From the NCBI GenBank assembly GCA_963573305.1, contig OY754331.1:8652868-8716867 (forward strand): a stretch of DNA of 64,000 bases. Direction: 5' to 3'. The translations under genes were made by a program, and so were the position numbers. Below are positions 12,291 to 23,424 of the stretch, piece by piece (positions within the stretch are counted from its first letter, which is position 1; every line of letters starts with the position of its first letter). The notes below the pieces were generated by a model, which worked only from the letters and a program-made list of their open reading frames with translations, searched no databases and was not told where the DNA came from. The stretch comes from Pyrrhosoma nymphula (lineage: Eukaryota; Arthropoda; Insecta; Odonata; Coenagrionidae).

Positions 12291-12897
12291 GAAAATAAAA
12301 ATAAAAAATAAACACTTTTTAAAAACTGGTCTAATTTTAAAATGCACTAAAAAGTAAAAAATTAATTTTAGATTGAAATTTACAAAGTTGAGAGATCTTC
12401 TATTCCAAATTTATAAATATGTATATTAAATTCGAAGGTGAAAATGAATATTTGTTTACTTTATCTGTGCAATTCGTCGATGATTATGAGGCAAAAACGT
12501 ATAATTGTACGTCTAATTGATCACCTAGTTGATCATGATGATTATAAGACCAGATTGCAAAATAATTTATTTTAAGATAAATTTGAGCCTCCAAAGTAAT
12601 TTACTAAGTTGAATTTGAGCACCCTGTTCTAAAATAGTCATGATGATCAACTAGACATACGATTACGTGTTCTTGCCTCATAATCATCGACGAATTGCAC
12701 AGATAAAGTAAACAAATATTCATTTTCACCTTCACCTTTAATATACATATTTATAAATTTGGAATAGAAGGTCTATAAACTTTGTAAATTTCAATCTAAA
12801 ATTTATTTTTTACTTTTTAGTGCGTTTTTATTTTTTACTTTTTAGTGCATTTTGAAATAAGACCAGTTTTTAAAAAGTGTTTTTTATGTATTTTATC
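12291..12897. repeat. Long inverted repeat, arms about 250 bp
   Basis: The left arm (about 12291-12545) and right arm (about 12636-12897) are reverse complements with, by eye, roughly nine tenths identity. Landmarks are aaaaactggtct, tttataaatatgtatatt, aatatttgtttactttatct and aattcgtcgatgattatgag. The spacer is about 90 bp. The right arm carries one extra tandem copy of a 25-base unit built on actttttagtgc. No open frame is present. Likely a foldback or MITE-type element, possibly with a TA target duplication. If transcribed, it would form a very long hairpin RNA. Confidence 0.85.
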
Positions 12898-13293
12898 TAA
12901 CATGATACTAGTAAACATACCAACTTGAAAAGAATTCGACCAATCAATTCTTCTATAGTTTAGCTTATTCATTTTAGTTTCACTTTTATTTTCAGTCAAG
13001 ACTACTTACAAAATATCAGAAAAGACTAAAAAGCGAACCTCTATTTTGGTAATTATTTCATGTGACGTAGACTACCTTTCGTGCTTCATTTCTTTCGATT
13101 TTTCTTTTCTTTTGCGATAAAGTCGCGCAATGAGCGAACCATAAATTATCAACTTCAGTTGCGGTGCCTATGAGCTTTTTTTCGGGTGAAGTTTTAAGTA
13201 CCCTCCTAAACGTGAAAAATGAAAAAATACATATTTTTGGAATGTACGAAGGTGGGGCAGCGATTTAGATGCGTGGTCCAATGGACTCTTTTT
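12898..13293. other. AT-rich sequence, no gene seen
   Basis: Nothing recognisable between two inverted-repeat elements. Confidence 0.5.
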
Positions 13294-13592
13294 ATATTTG
13301 GTACAAATGTCATGAGTTGACGTCAAATAATATTTTTTAAACTTTTGCCGACGTTTTGGATTTGTATTTATCCATCTTTAGGGCTATAAACAAATGATAC
13401 ATGATGTTGATAATGTTTGACAATTCTTTTTTTATTACATAATGGTTAATTTACAGTCATTTAATATAAAAATACATAGACATAGTCAAGATTGTTACCT
13501 TTGAAGTTTGGTGCTGTTTTTATTTACAATTTCAATTTGGTTGCTTGGATTTGTTTTATTTGACATAAACTCATGACATTTGCACCGTATAT
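13294..13592. repeat. Inverted-repeat element, 37-bp arms
   Basis: 13294-13330 and 13556-13592 are reverse complements at 32 of 37 positions (core: caaatgtcatgagtt). Just inside the left arm, on the minus strand, lies a decayed hammerhead-like cassette (13353-13383): CTAAAGA, a GGAT/ATCC stem, AAAAC. The combination resembles other foldback elements in this window, and may be a Penelope-tail derivative. Confidence 0.6.
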
Positions 13593-14878
13593 TAAAAGAG
13601 GTCAAGAATAAATTCCATTTGAATTACTCTTCCTTATTTGTAGAGTTAATTATCGAAATTAAGATTAGTTTTTTTGAAGTAATAATTTCCCCTCCTCACC
13701 GAATCCTTTTTTTCACCAATTCCTCTCACCAACCCCTCATTGTTCTCGGTTCTCACTTCCCTTAAAGGGGGCGCCTCTTCCCTACTCCGGTGACACCCTT
13801 CGGCCCTCCAATCAATCGATCAGGCAGTAAGTTGCCCCTAACCCCTACCACCCCTTTCCCTATCTGCCTCTCTCTCTCGTTTGCTAGAGAGTTGGATGTT
13901 TTTTCACCCACTATTATAAAAGGGTCTTTACCCCACTTTAGTGCACTCCCCCCTTCTTTCTCTCATCGACCAATGCTCCCCTCCCTCCCCCCCTCGCCAC
14001 GATTGTCGTCGCGTGCATAATTAATGTGGGGGTAATGCAGACGAGGTGTGGAATGCGACGCCTTTGTGTGAACAACTGATGAAACCTTCAGTGAGAGGAG
14101 TTTCTACGTTATTTTCTTGTACGACGCGAGGTGTTCGATAACAAGTAAATGAGTTACTTACATTTTTTTCTGGATATAACGTGATACCAAATGAGATTCG
14201 AATGTACCAAACGAGATGATATGGGGATTATACAAATGGGATGGTAACGTTTTTCCCATTATCTGTCCTTGTTTTCTTCCGAAGTAAGCACCCTTTAAAA
14301 CATACACATGTGTAGACAATAAAATTGTATCTGCCAAAAGAAGATCACATTGTTGAAAAGAGCAATGAAAGCATGATCAAAATGCAAAAAATATAGAAAA
14401 ATATTCCAAAATTGGTTTTATTGGTTCAATTTTTAGCAAAAAATAAATAAAGTACATGGGTCCCAACATTCTATTTGGACTTGAAAATATGGCTTATTTT
14501 CACTCAGTTGAACATTCAAATTCTACAAAATATTTGCAATTAAATGAGTCATACTCATTGAATTAATAACAACATGTTTTTGCCATGAGATTTGAGTGAT
14601 GGAATCATTCAGAGTTCCTGCCTTCAGTGGCTACTTGCTCTGAGGAAATTGTCACAAGGAACAAACAATTTTCCTGGCATAGCAAAATAAATAGGAATAT
14701 AAGCAATTATTCTGCATTCAAAGGAGTCTGAGAATGTGACAAAAAGTCTGTTGACAACATCGGTTACCAAGCCTAAATTAGATCCTAGACAACAGTTTTG
14801 TACAAATTCGACAGTGCCTGGCATTATATGGTGGAACAGCATTTCAGTACTTAAATAAAACTGCAGTAATTGTACTGT
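13593..14878. other. Pyrimidine-rich block and unassigned sequence
   Basis: 13680-14000 is strongly CT-rich on the plus strand (cccc, ctctctctc runs). The later part is AT-rich. A minus-strand open frame at 14624-14914 (96 codons) overlaps the following foldback element and shows no domain signature. Confidence 0.4.
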
Positions 14879-15168
14879 CCACTTAAATGTTAATGTAAAT
14901 ATTACACTACACATGTTCCGATGACGCCGTAAGAAACGTCGAAACTCGTGTAGTGTACAAAAAGGGAGGAATTAGGCGAGATGTTGTGGAATATGAACAT
15001 AATAAGAACAAAGATATTACAATTTTTTACAGATAAAGTTTTAATCGACCCGGGTTTCGATGATGCAGTACATCGAAACCCGGGTCGATTAAAACCTTAT
15101 CTGTGGAAAATTGTAATATCTTAGTTCTTATTACGTGTAGTGTAATATTTACATTAAAATATTTGTGG
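14879..15168. repeat. Nested foldback element (two concentric palindromes)
   Basis: Outer arms are 14879-14912 and 15135-15168, with a perfect 22-bp core (14891-14912 with 15135-15156). Inside is a second palindrome, 15001-15062 with 15071-15132, matching at 58 of 62 positions around an 8-base loop. Its centre holds cgacccgggtttcgatg and its complement. The spacer between the left arms holds a hammerhead-like cassette (14918-14945). No coding capacity is evident. Confidence 0.85.
14918..14945 (+). ncRNA. Degraded hammerhead-like core
   Basis: CCGATGA is one base from CTGATGA, and an exact GAAAC follows at 14941-14945. The intervening stem is only 2-4 bp. It lies inside a foldback element and is probably a relic. 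Confidence 0.25.
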
Positions 15169-16634
15169 AAAGTAATTTTTTATAACCCGGCATTCCTTAT
15201 AATGAGGAGACAAATATGTAGAAAATAAATAAATAATTACCGGTTCTTCGTCTCGTAAGGCTAGGAGAGATTTATCTGACGTTTCGTGCCCGCTGCTAGT
15301 CACCTTTTCAAAGATGTGCTTTTCTGCCGATGTTTGTGCTCCTTATGCCTCTTTATTTTATGTAAATTTTCACTCGGCATTATGAATATCCCCTTTTTAA
15401 GCGTGGCCATCGAAGGGAATGAAACGTCCAGAAATATCACGGAACCGTATGCGGTGATAACACGATTATTATTCATTTACTGCCTTGAGAAGCAAAAGCC
15501 TCAATGAAGAACTGCGTAGGAATTAGTCATTTTCATAATACGTTGAATACGCAGTCTGAATAGAGCACAAAATAGGTGGTCGATCACGTGATAGAACCAG
15601 TGGACAATGCATGGTAGCGCTTATAAAGGAATTTAGGTGGAATTGCCACTAAAATGAATGAAATTTTGTTTTCACAGTCACACCCCTGGAGTGGCGCCGC
15701 CATTCATGGTAAAGTAATGGCTCCGTGTTTAATTGACCTCTATTCATTCACTCTCCGAGGACCCACCAACCTTTCCTCTTCGGCATCCCACGTTCTCCGT
15801 GAACTCCTACCCTTCTAACAGCGATGAATTCACACGGTGGTGAAAGTGAAAGGACTAATTTGATCCCGTGACTTCCTGTCTCTCAAGGGCATGGCCTTTT
15901 CGAGAGAGGGAGAGAGAGAGAGGCCACTTACAAAGAAATTAGTCCCACTAGAGTCCTTTTGGAGAAAAATCCGCAATTTGATTGAGTCTTTCATGAGTAA
16001 TTTCAAATGCTAGAGTCGTATCAACCAGATCAACAATAAATTGTGTTGGATATCAATAGAAGTATTGAATTATATTTTTGCTGTGTTTATTTTAACTACG
16101 CAAAGGACTCAGAGAACTTATCTAGTACTGTATATTTGTTGTTTTTTATAGTTAATGCTAAAATAACATAGAAAACATTATTTTTTAAAGAAACTCGAGA
16201 AAACTCATGGTAACTTTGTATAAGTCATACTGCTTGCACTGAACCGCCCGAGGGTAGAAACTTTCAATCAAAATGTCTATCCTCGAATAATTTTCCTTAA
16301 AATCTTTATTTCCACTTTATACGTGATTTTAGTGCACTTATTAGTTACGAGTCTTTATTCTGTATAATTGAAATAGGTTTTGCATTTCGGGTAGGAACGT
16401 TCTTTTATCTCAATAAGTTCATTGCTTTTTGTAAAATTTTCAACTCCCGTAACTGTAACTCTGTAAGCCCCTAACTATATAGACCTTTATTCCTCCTTTT
16501 CTTGTTCAGGATGTGATGAAATTTTAAATTCAGGAAAATTTAAAATTATTGTGAGAAACGAGAATAAAATAACGAGAAAGAGTGAACAAAAATGACAGTT
16601 GACTGACTCAAAGACGAGATGTCACCCGAGAGCT
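15169..16634. other. Unassigned sequence
   Basis: A minus-strand cassette at 15278-15314 (gacgtttcgtgcc, then caccttttcaaag) resembles the hammerhead-like motif but has lost the core. A short GA microsatellite sits at 15902-15922. No gene was recognised. Confidence 0.4.
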
Positions 16635-16642
16635 ACTTTGAG

Positions 16643-16743
16643 CAGAGTCCTCTGGATGGCCGTTCTCTACACTACTCCCTCACAGGGTTACTATGTAGGT
16701 ATCGTAGGTATGTAGTGTATTATCGGCAATCCAGAGGACTCTG
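16643..16743. mobile_element. 101-bp hAT-type MITE
   Basis: The element begins CAGAGTCCTCTGGAT and ends with its complement. The two arms match over about 33 bp with a few mismatches. It is flanked on each side by a perfect 8-bp direct repeat, actttgag (16635-16642 and 16744-16751). An 8-bp target duplication with CA-terminated ends is the hAT signature. There is no coding capacity; it would depend on a transposase elsewhere. Confidence 0.88.
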
Positions 16744-16751
16744 ACTTTGAG

Positions 16752-18362
16752 AATCTGATATCTTTGATGGCAAGTACACCCGGTGAAGCAGTAGTCTGGC
16801 TTCAGGGAGGCATGCCCGAAGAAAGCAATCAGCCGTCCTGCTTCAGTTAACTAAGCTACATTAGCTAAGAGTTGATCTGTCTGTAGCGGGGGCGTGATCC
16901 ATTATCCTTTTCCTGTCCCTACATACTTCCTTTTTGGTGACGTCGTACGCGATACGTCGACGGAGTGAAGCGAGCAAATGCGAAGGGTCACCCGTGAATG
17001 GAAGCACATCTCTTCTCCAACTCCTCACTCGACTTTCCGAGGCCAAAGAGCAAAAGAGAACCCTGGCGCCGCCCACGCACGCTGCAGGGGTCTTCCTTCC
17101 TCCGTGGCCCATCTGCCCCGCTACATTCGACAGGGACATGAGGGCACTTTGACGCGATTCCCGCGTGGAAGCCTCCCGCTTCCCGGCGGAATTTTAGCGT
17201 GCGCCAACTATAGAGTGATGTGAGTGTGTTGTGGAGCGAATGAATGATTGACTGTATTTTCGTCTCTCCCCAATGAGTATTTTTTTACTGGGTTTTGTAA
17301 GCTTCAACCTCCCTCATCTACTCCCTCAGCACTTTCATGACTCTTGTTCTCCACATTTATTGTATCTTTAATCTCGTATTTTCAAAGTTCCATCTTCGAC
17401 ATTCTCATTCCAATCATTTCACTCCTACTACTTTCATGCGATTACTACTATTACATTAACGTACCTTTCTTACAATTTCCTGCTCATAAATGTAATTCTC
17501 TGTCACTCGTTTCAGCTTTTTTACGCTTAGCAATAATCCTCATGCCAGGTGTTTTGGGTATAAGTGACCTCTTCAAAAAAAATATCATTTACGAAGAATA
17601 TATGCATTTTTTTTAAGTCTGCCAAAGATTTAAACAATGCTTTCCTATTTTCACTCCAGCCTTCAGTCTCCTCTTTAAAAAATACGGGGATAAAAACTTT
17701 TATTATGTTCTGAGTCGTAATCAAATAAATAAAAATGACGTATAATAGAGATTTGATATTTGCTTAAAATGTGGAAAGATGGGATGTAAGTGTGGTAGGA
17801 CATTTATGAGTTATTTGGGAACAAAAAAACAGCAAAGTTAATTAAAAACCTCGAAGTAGTCAACTCATCAGTCTTCTAGAAATAAAGACATTTGAAGCGC
17901 AAATATTATAAATATTAATGGAAAAAGAAGAAGCGAAAATACTTCTGAATAATCTAATGGATGCGGAGTATTAAATAAGCTTCTAACCTCCAGAATAGCT
18001 TAGAAAATTCAATTATTTTTGTCTCTAAATCTAAAAATTTAAGAACTGTACGAAAATGCATTTTATGTAACTCTCGCAATATTTTTCAAAATAAGATAAT
18101 ATTTAGAACTACAATGGCGAAAAGTACTCTTGCATTTGTCATTTTCGCTGTTTCAAAATTGAAATTGCATCTTCTATCTTATTAACATACCTATAATTGC
18201 CCCAATTGTGCTAAGAATAACCAAAGAAAATCGTAATTTCACCTGGACCTTGTTGTCCGAGGATTATTGGAGATTTGTGCTATATATTTAGCCAATTTTT
18301 AAGGAATTCTTTTCACGTTTTCTTCAGATATTTGGAGAGAGACGATAAGCGAGTCAGTATAA
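16752..18362. other. Unassigned sequence with a GC-rich block
   Basis: 16850-17240 is GC-rich and CpG-rich (gacgtcgtacgcgatacgtc). Frames of 70-90 codons overlap on both strands without domain signatures. The rest is AT-rich. Confidence 0.4.
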
Positions 18363-18638
18363 GAAAGAATTGAAATCCTAAGAAGATTCACAGGAGACGC
18401 ACTCGGTCGTGCGGCATTCAAATGCCTTGCTAAGACGCTCAATACTCCTCCTGGTGGCTCTCTCTGGGCCCTGGAGTCTATAGTAAGAAGTCTCACTTAC
18501 ATCCCAGAAGAGTTGCATGTCCATTTCTTGAAAAAGCCAGGAAATACTGTTTCTGTATCAAAAAATAGATTTCCTGTGAAATCCTCGTCACCGAAGGCAT
18601 GCAAGCGCGAGTGCGTAGCCGGAGTTAAGTTCACGTGA
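18363..18638 (+). CDS. Open frame without ATG start, unrecognised
   Basis: 91 codons without a stop, following a TAA at 18360-18362. The composition is protein-like: LRRFTGDALGRAAFKCLAK early, then SLWALESIVRSLTYIPEEL. There is no ATG at the start and the best upstream acceptor (tttcttcag ending at 18327) leads into stops in all three frames. It could be a fossil coding fragment or chance. No family recognised. Confidence 0.15.
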   Translation, partial: ERIEILRRFTGDALGRAAFKCLAKTLNTPPGGSLWALESIVRSLTYIPEELHVHFLKKPGNTVSVSKNRFPVKSSSPKACKRECVAGVKFT

Positions 18639-19155
18639 AACTGTTCTTTGTGATAAAGTCACGAATGAATTCCACCAATGGGGGCAAAGTAACTATATAT
18701 GGGATAGTCGCTGGATTTTTCCGAGTCTTTATCTCCAGGTGTTGTCTCGGTAATCCATTTCCCGTCTTTATGTCTGTCCTATTACATTTTTCTCAAGTTT
18801 ATAACGCACCAATTATGCTGGATGGTCTTTAAACGTGACCACAATTCCAGTTCATTCTCTCTCAAAATTCTATATTATTGAAGAATTCGGGTAGGAAATT
18901 TCAAGTACCTAAACATCAGTGTATTTTTGATTTTGGGACATAAAAACGTATAAAAATAACATTAAATTACGTAGTTCGATTGCTGCAAACATTTTTAAAA
19001 CCAAAGGAGGTGTGGCCACAGCATGAGGCATAGAAACCAGTAGCCCGGTAATGAATTGATTTTAATTGACGGTGTTATCATACTAATTCTAGTTGACCTA
19101 ATCCTGACTAAACCTGATAGTCTATGACTTATGAATGAAATATTTTGAGGAACTC
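18639..19155. other. AT-rich sequence, no gene seen
   Basis: Nothing recognisable. Confidence 0.45.
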
Positions 19156-19158
19156 AGC

Positions 19159-19662
19159 ATTCTACCGTGGACCATTTTGTGTATCTTGGCAGTATAGTTG
19201 CTAAAGATGGAGATCCCTCCATTGCCGGAAGGAGAATGTTGAATTTATCAAGGATTGCCTGCGGAAACAAAAATCGCTGTGTACAAAAGTGCACTCCTCC
19301 CGATTTAGTTATATGGACGCAAAACCTTGATATGTCTGGATAAGCATAAGAGTAGGTTAGATGGATTGGGAATGGGGTACCTGAGAAGTATTTGTAGGGG
19401 CATTTATGAAAGGAGTGCGCTTCTTTAGTTTGGCCATGTCGAGCGAATGGATGAGACTCGAATAATGAAATAGATATACGATAGTCGAGTAAATGTGAAA
19501 GGAAGCGGTAGATTACGTATATCATGGGTGAATGTGGTGGAAAGGACTCTCGTGGGGATGAATATTAAAAGTCCTAAGAACAGGAAAGCGTGCATTATGC
19601 AATGTATGAATGTAAAAGAAGTGAAAGTGGTATTCAAGGACAGGGTACTATGGAGAAAATAG
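19159..19662 (+). pseudogene. LINE reverse-transcriptase C-terminal remnant
   Basis: Plus-strand translation gives VYLGSIVAKDG, a typical block after the RT palm in RTE/CR1-like LINEs. After a frameshift near 19270 follow IAVYKSALLPI, YLRSICRG, FGHVERMDETRI, SGRLRISWVNVVE and, at the end, FKDRVLWRK before a TAG. In-frame stops interrupt at LLPI*LYG, ALL*FGHV and IMK*IYD. The order of blocks matches the C-terminal part of non-LTR retrotransposon polyproteins. There is no start, no catalytic YADD block and no endonuclease, so this is a 5'-truncated dead copy. Confidence 0.85.
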
Positions 19663-22600
19663 CTTAAAAGAGCCAGTTTTCTAGGCCTAACTACAATAAC
19701 TAATTTCTTTAATTTTTGCCCACTCCGAATCGAAATGGATCGATGGGTTTCTATGAATGTTTTTCCATATACAAAATACTATTGGTTACAGCCTTTTATT
19801 GCGTATAATTTGGTTTTATGTATTTGTTCATTAAGTTGGTTAATATTAGAAACTGGTTGAGAAAATTACATAGATAGTGATGTCCATAATTCAATGAGAC
19901 AAATGAAGAATGTTGAGAAAAAAATAATAATACAATTTAGGTCCTGATAAGCCAAAGTGGTTTGTCAGCAGGTGCCTTTTGTTAAAAAAATTGCTTTCGA
20001 AGTTGACCTTTTCAGGAAGAACTAATAGGAAAAAATTAAAGTGACGTGCGTCGAATTATCCAACATTCAACACATTATCGTAAAATATAGCAATGTAAAA
20101 TAAACAAATTTGGCGAAGTTATAAACAATTCCGCATGGGGTATTAAAAGACCCCACGCGCCACTTTCGTCACAAAGTGAGGTGCGCCTACTTAAGGGTTA
20201 AAATTGTAATTTTTTTTGCTGTGTAGCTTTTGGATAATTCTAACTAAGCAGCCATGCTATTATTGATTTCTTAAGAGCAGGTATACATTTAATATCATGC
20301 ATCGACATACCACAATGTGTAGCTAAAAATCGTTATTTACAATAAAATTACGAGAGTTTTTTGGAAATGTTACGCAAAGTAATGTTTATTCTGTTTCAAA
20401 TATTTAATCAGCGTGCATATAGTCTTCTTTCCACGAGTAAGAAACATAATTTTTTTTTGTTTTTGAAGCCACAACAAAATTATATCTATTCTATTTTTCG
20501 CTTCTATTAACTTTGTAAATTGAAAATTAAGTGAAAAATTTATTCTAAACAACATTATATCACATATTTTAGTAAAAACTGAAGGGAGAATTTTGTGCTT
20601 CAGGCATCTTTCACATAGCAACAAATAATCACCGTTTATACAGCAATGGAATTCTATTTTTTTATGAATCAAATCAGTAAAACAAAGTTTTTAAATAATA
20701 CTTTGGGTATCTTAAAAATTAAAACTGTTGTGGGACCCTAGAAATGCCAAAATATAGTGTCTACGTTTTCACCTTCTTTGACTTTTTTCCATTCTTGAAT
20801 GTGCGTCAGGTCTTGCGAGAGTTGGGATTGCATTACAGCAAACGTGGAAAAGAGAGTTAATGATGAAAAAAGAATCGCAGGCTTGAAGGAGGAGAGCACC
20901 ATCCACCATTCCTTTCTCTCAAGCCCTTTTTTTTTGCTGCATCTAACCGAAACATTCACACTATATTGCCCATATTCGCTCTCCCATCTCCTATCGTGGA
21001 TTCACAAAAAGGTCCTTTTTGCTCTTCCTCTGCCAGCTCATCAGGAAACTATATATTTCTGGGTTTCAGGGAAAAAAGGATTTTTTCCGTGGAAATCCCC
21101 TTCAACACCTCTCCTCCCTTTCCTTTTTATGATCACAGAGGGGTCCCGTCGTCTTTTCCTTCCCATGCACTCTCGACCTCAAAGGCAAGATTTTGGAAGT
21201 GAATATATCGCTGACCGTTCGTTGCCTGCCGACGGAGAAAAATTCAATTAGGTACTCTTTGTACTCCTTTGAAGACGCATGCTCGAAACGAATGGACGAC
21301 TCAATTCGTCAAAGTGGCTTTTAATAGATGGAACATACACCAAAATAAATCCTCGTTCAAGCTGAGGAAATCCATAGGGATTCTGGAAGTTCTTAATTAA
21401 AATAGTGTGAATGTGACCTCTTTGTGCATCACATACACCATGGGAAAATATTTACTTCTCTGCGACTGAGTGAAAATAAAGACAACAGTTGCATTATCAC
21501 ATCGTTTACAAATCTAGTAATTCCGATCATTAATTTGTATTTCTTTTCAATTGAAGATTTCTCCGTCGTTTAAAGCAAATGCCCAATTAATTCAAATAAT
21601 TGCGCATAGACAATTCGCATGGAAGAATAAGTTCCAGACCATGGTCTTAGAAATAAAATTATTTTCATTGATGGATGATTACCTTTTGGCGATGATTTTA
21701 CCCGTGCTAATAAGGGTTCCTTATTCTTAAACGTGATTCTGTGGGTATGCTTAAGGAGGGAAAGGGTAAGACAATGTGGATAGAAATAGCGAATGCCAAT
21801 TATTTTGCACGTGTTGGTCGAATAAATAAACTCTGTTCAATCGAGAAAATGATCTGATGGGTAGGAAACTGGCAACATTATTTTGCATAAATCGAACCGT
21901 ACTGATAGAAAAGATCTTCTTGAGCTTGTCCGCAGCATTAATGTCGGTGAAGATCTTAAATACAATTTGCAGTTCTATGCCTTGGACACATTTTTTATGC
22001 TCATTAAAATGGCTCTAAATGTGATATTTGACCTTAGGATTCCTAGTACGTAATGCGGAGCAATTATTTTTCTACATTAACCATGAGTAATAACGTTTTG
22101 CTTCTCGCTGGATTTTTCAATTATAAGGATATACCATAGTCACTGGTAGATGATAAAAATGGGGGAGTACTCAAGTGAAATTTGTATCAGAAGGTTTAAA
22201 CTTTTTAATTTAATGCAAATAAATCTTGCAGGGTGAAATCATTGCTAAATGGAAAAAAAGCTCACCTGTTCAAATTCTGAGTTATATACCTATTAAATGG
22301 AAAGCAACTTAATATTTCCCAGTGTTTGTGTTTGCTTAAAACTGCCTGTAACATTTCATCGCAGCAACAGTTATTGATCAACACTTATTGTTATTCATTT
22401 CCAATTCAATTTTAATTTATAAAATACCTTAGCTAGAGGTTTCATTTATTAGTTTATAAATACATTTTCAACATCTAAGTCATATTCTTTAGAAAATAAT
22501 AAACCACAATACTCCGTTTTGAATATATTTCATTTATCATTGTTACAAAAATTTATTCTCTGTAAAATATAGTATGAGGGCTATAAAAAATGCAGGGTGA

Positions 22601-23424
22601 ACTCATTTCAAATAAGAGTTTTAAGTTAGCCCATTCGATCATCGGTAGGAATTTCCCTTTCAATACCAGAAAGTTTAACTTGTACCAGAAATGGGAGCTG
22701 AAAACCTTGCCAAATGGGTGGAAAAGTGGCCTTTCCCTATGTTTCAAATATTCTAGTGTGGTGATCGCATCGCTCATCAGGGCTTGCCTCATCCCGGCGT
22801 AAGTTCCCATATCTCGCATCAGGGGCCGTCTCTTCCCGTCGCCGACATCGGCCGCTCTCGAAGCAAATGCACGGCTTCGTCCTCCTCGCTTCCCCCTGAG
22901 GCCCATCTCTCAACCTTCCACGTTGACCCAGTTAGGAAAAAAAGGCTCGAAAGGCCCTCTCAGCGGTAGGAGAGAGAATGCATTAAACATGCACGCCGCA
23001 GGTTCTCGGGCTGAGGCAGCCGAGAAGACCTAATGGGAGGGCCCAAAAGGAAGAACTCCTTTGAATTTATCCCGTGGACTAAATGAATAAGGAATCATGA
23101 CGGGGAACTGTTCTGTAGTCGGGTTACAAAGGATTGGAAGGCCACGGAGTGGCAGGTGCGGTCCTTTGGCAATCATTCCGGATACTCTGATTAGAGTGTG
23201 GTTGAGTATCCCTTGATCCAACCAGAGAGAAATCTATTCTATGCTGTGGTCAGGATCCACTGCTTGGAGGAAAATATCAGAAAAATGCCCATAGTATTGT
23301 TTGATGTAACTTACCATCTGTTCACGTGTTAGGTTATGAGTCTCTATTGCTATTTCAAAATATCTTTGATTATTTAAAATTCGTTGCAATAAGTCTGCAA
23401 TGTCTGATAACGAATGTGGCGTAT
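19663..23424. other. Unassigned sequence, possible element end and GC-rich blocks
   Basis: At 20143-20199 a hairpin (gcgccactttcgtcacaaag) is followed by ttaagggttaa, which resembles the end of a TTAA-targeting transposon; no partner end was found. 20760-21250 has an open plus-strand frame of 150 codons with no domain. 22800-23030 is GC-rich. The rest is AT-rich. Confidence 0.35.

Noticed and set aside
21273..21292. ttgaagacgcatgctcgaaac as another hammerhead-like cassette
   Set aside because: The core is mutated and the intervening bases form no acceptable stem.
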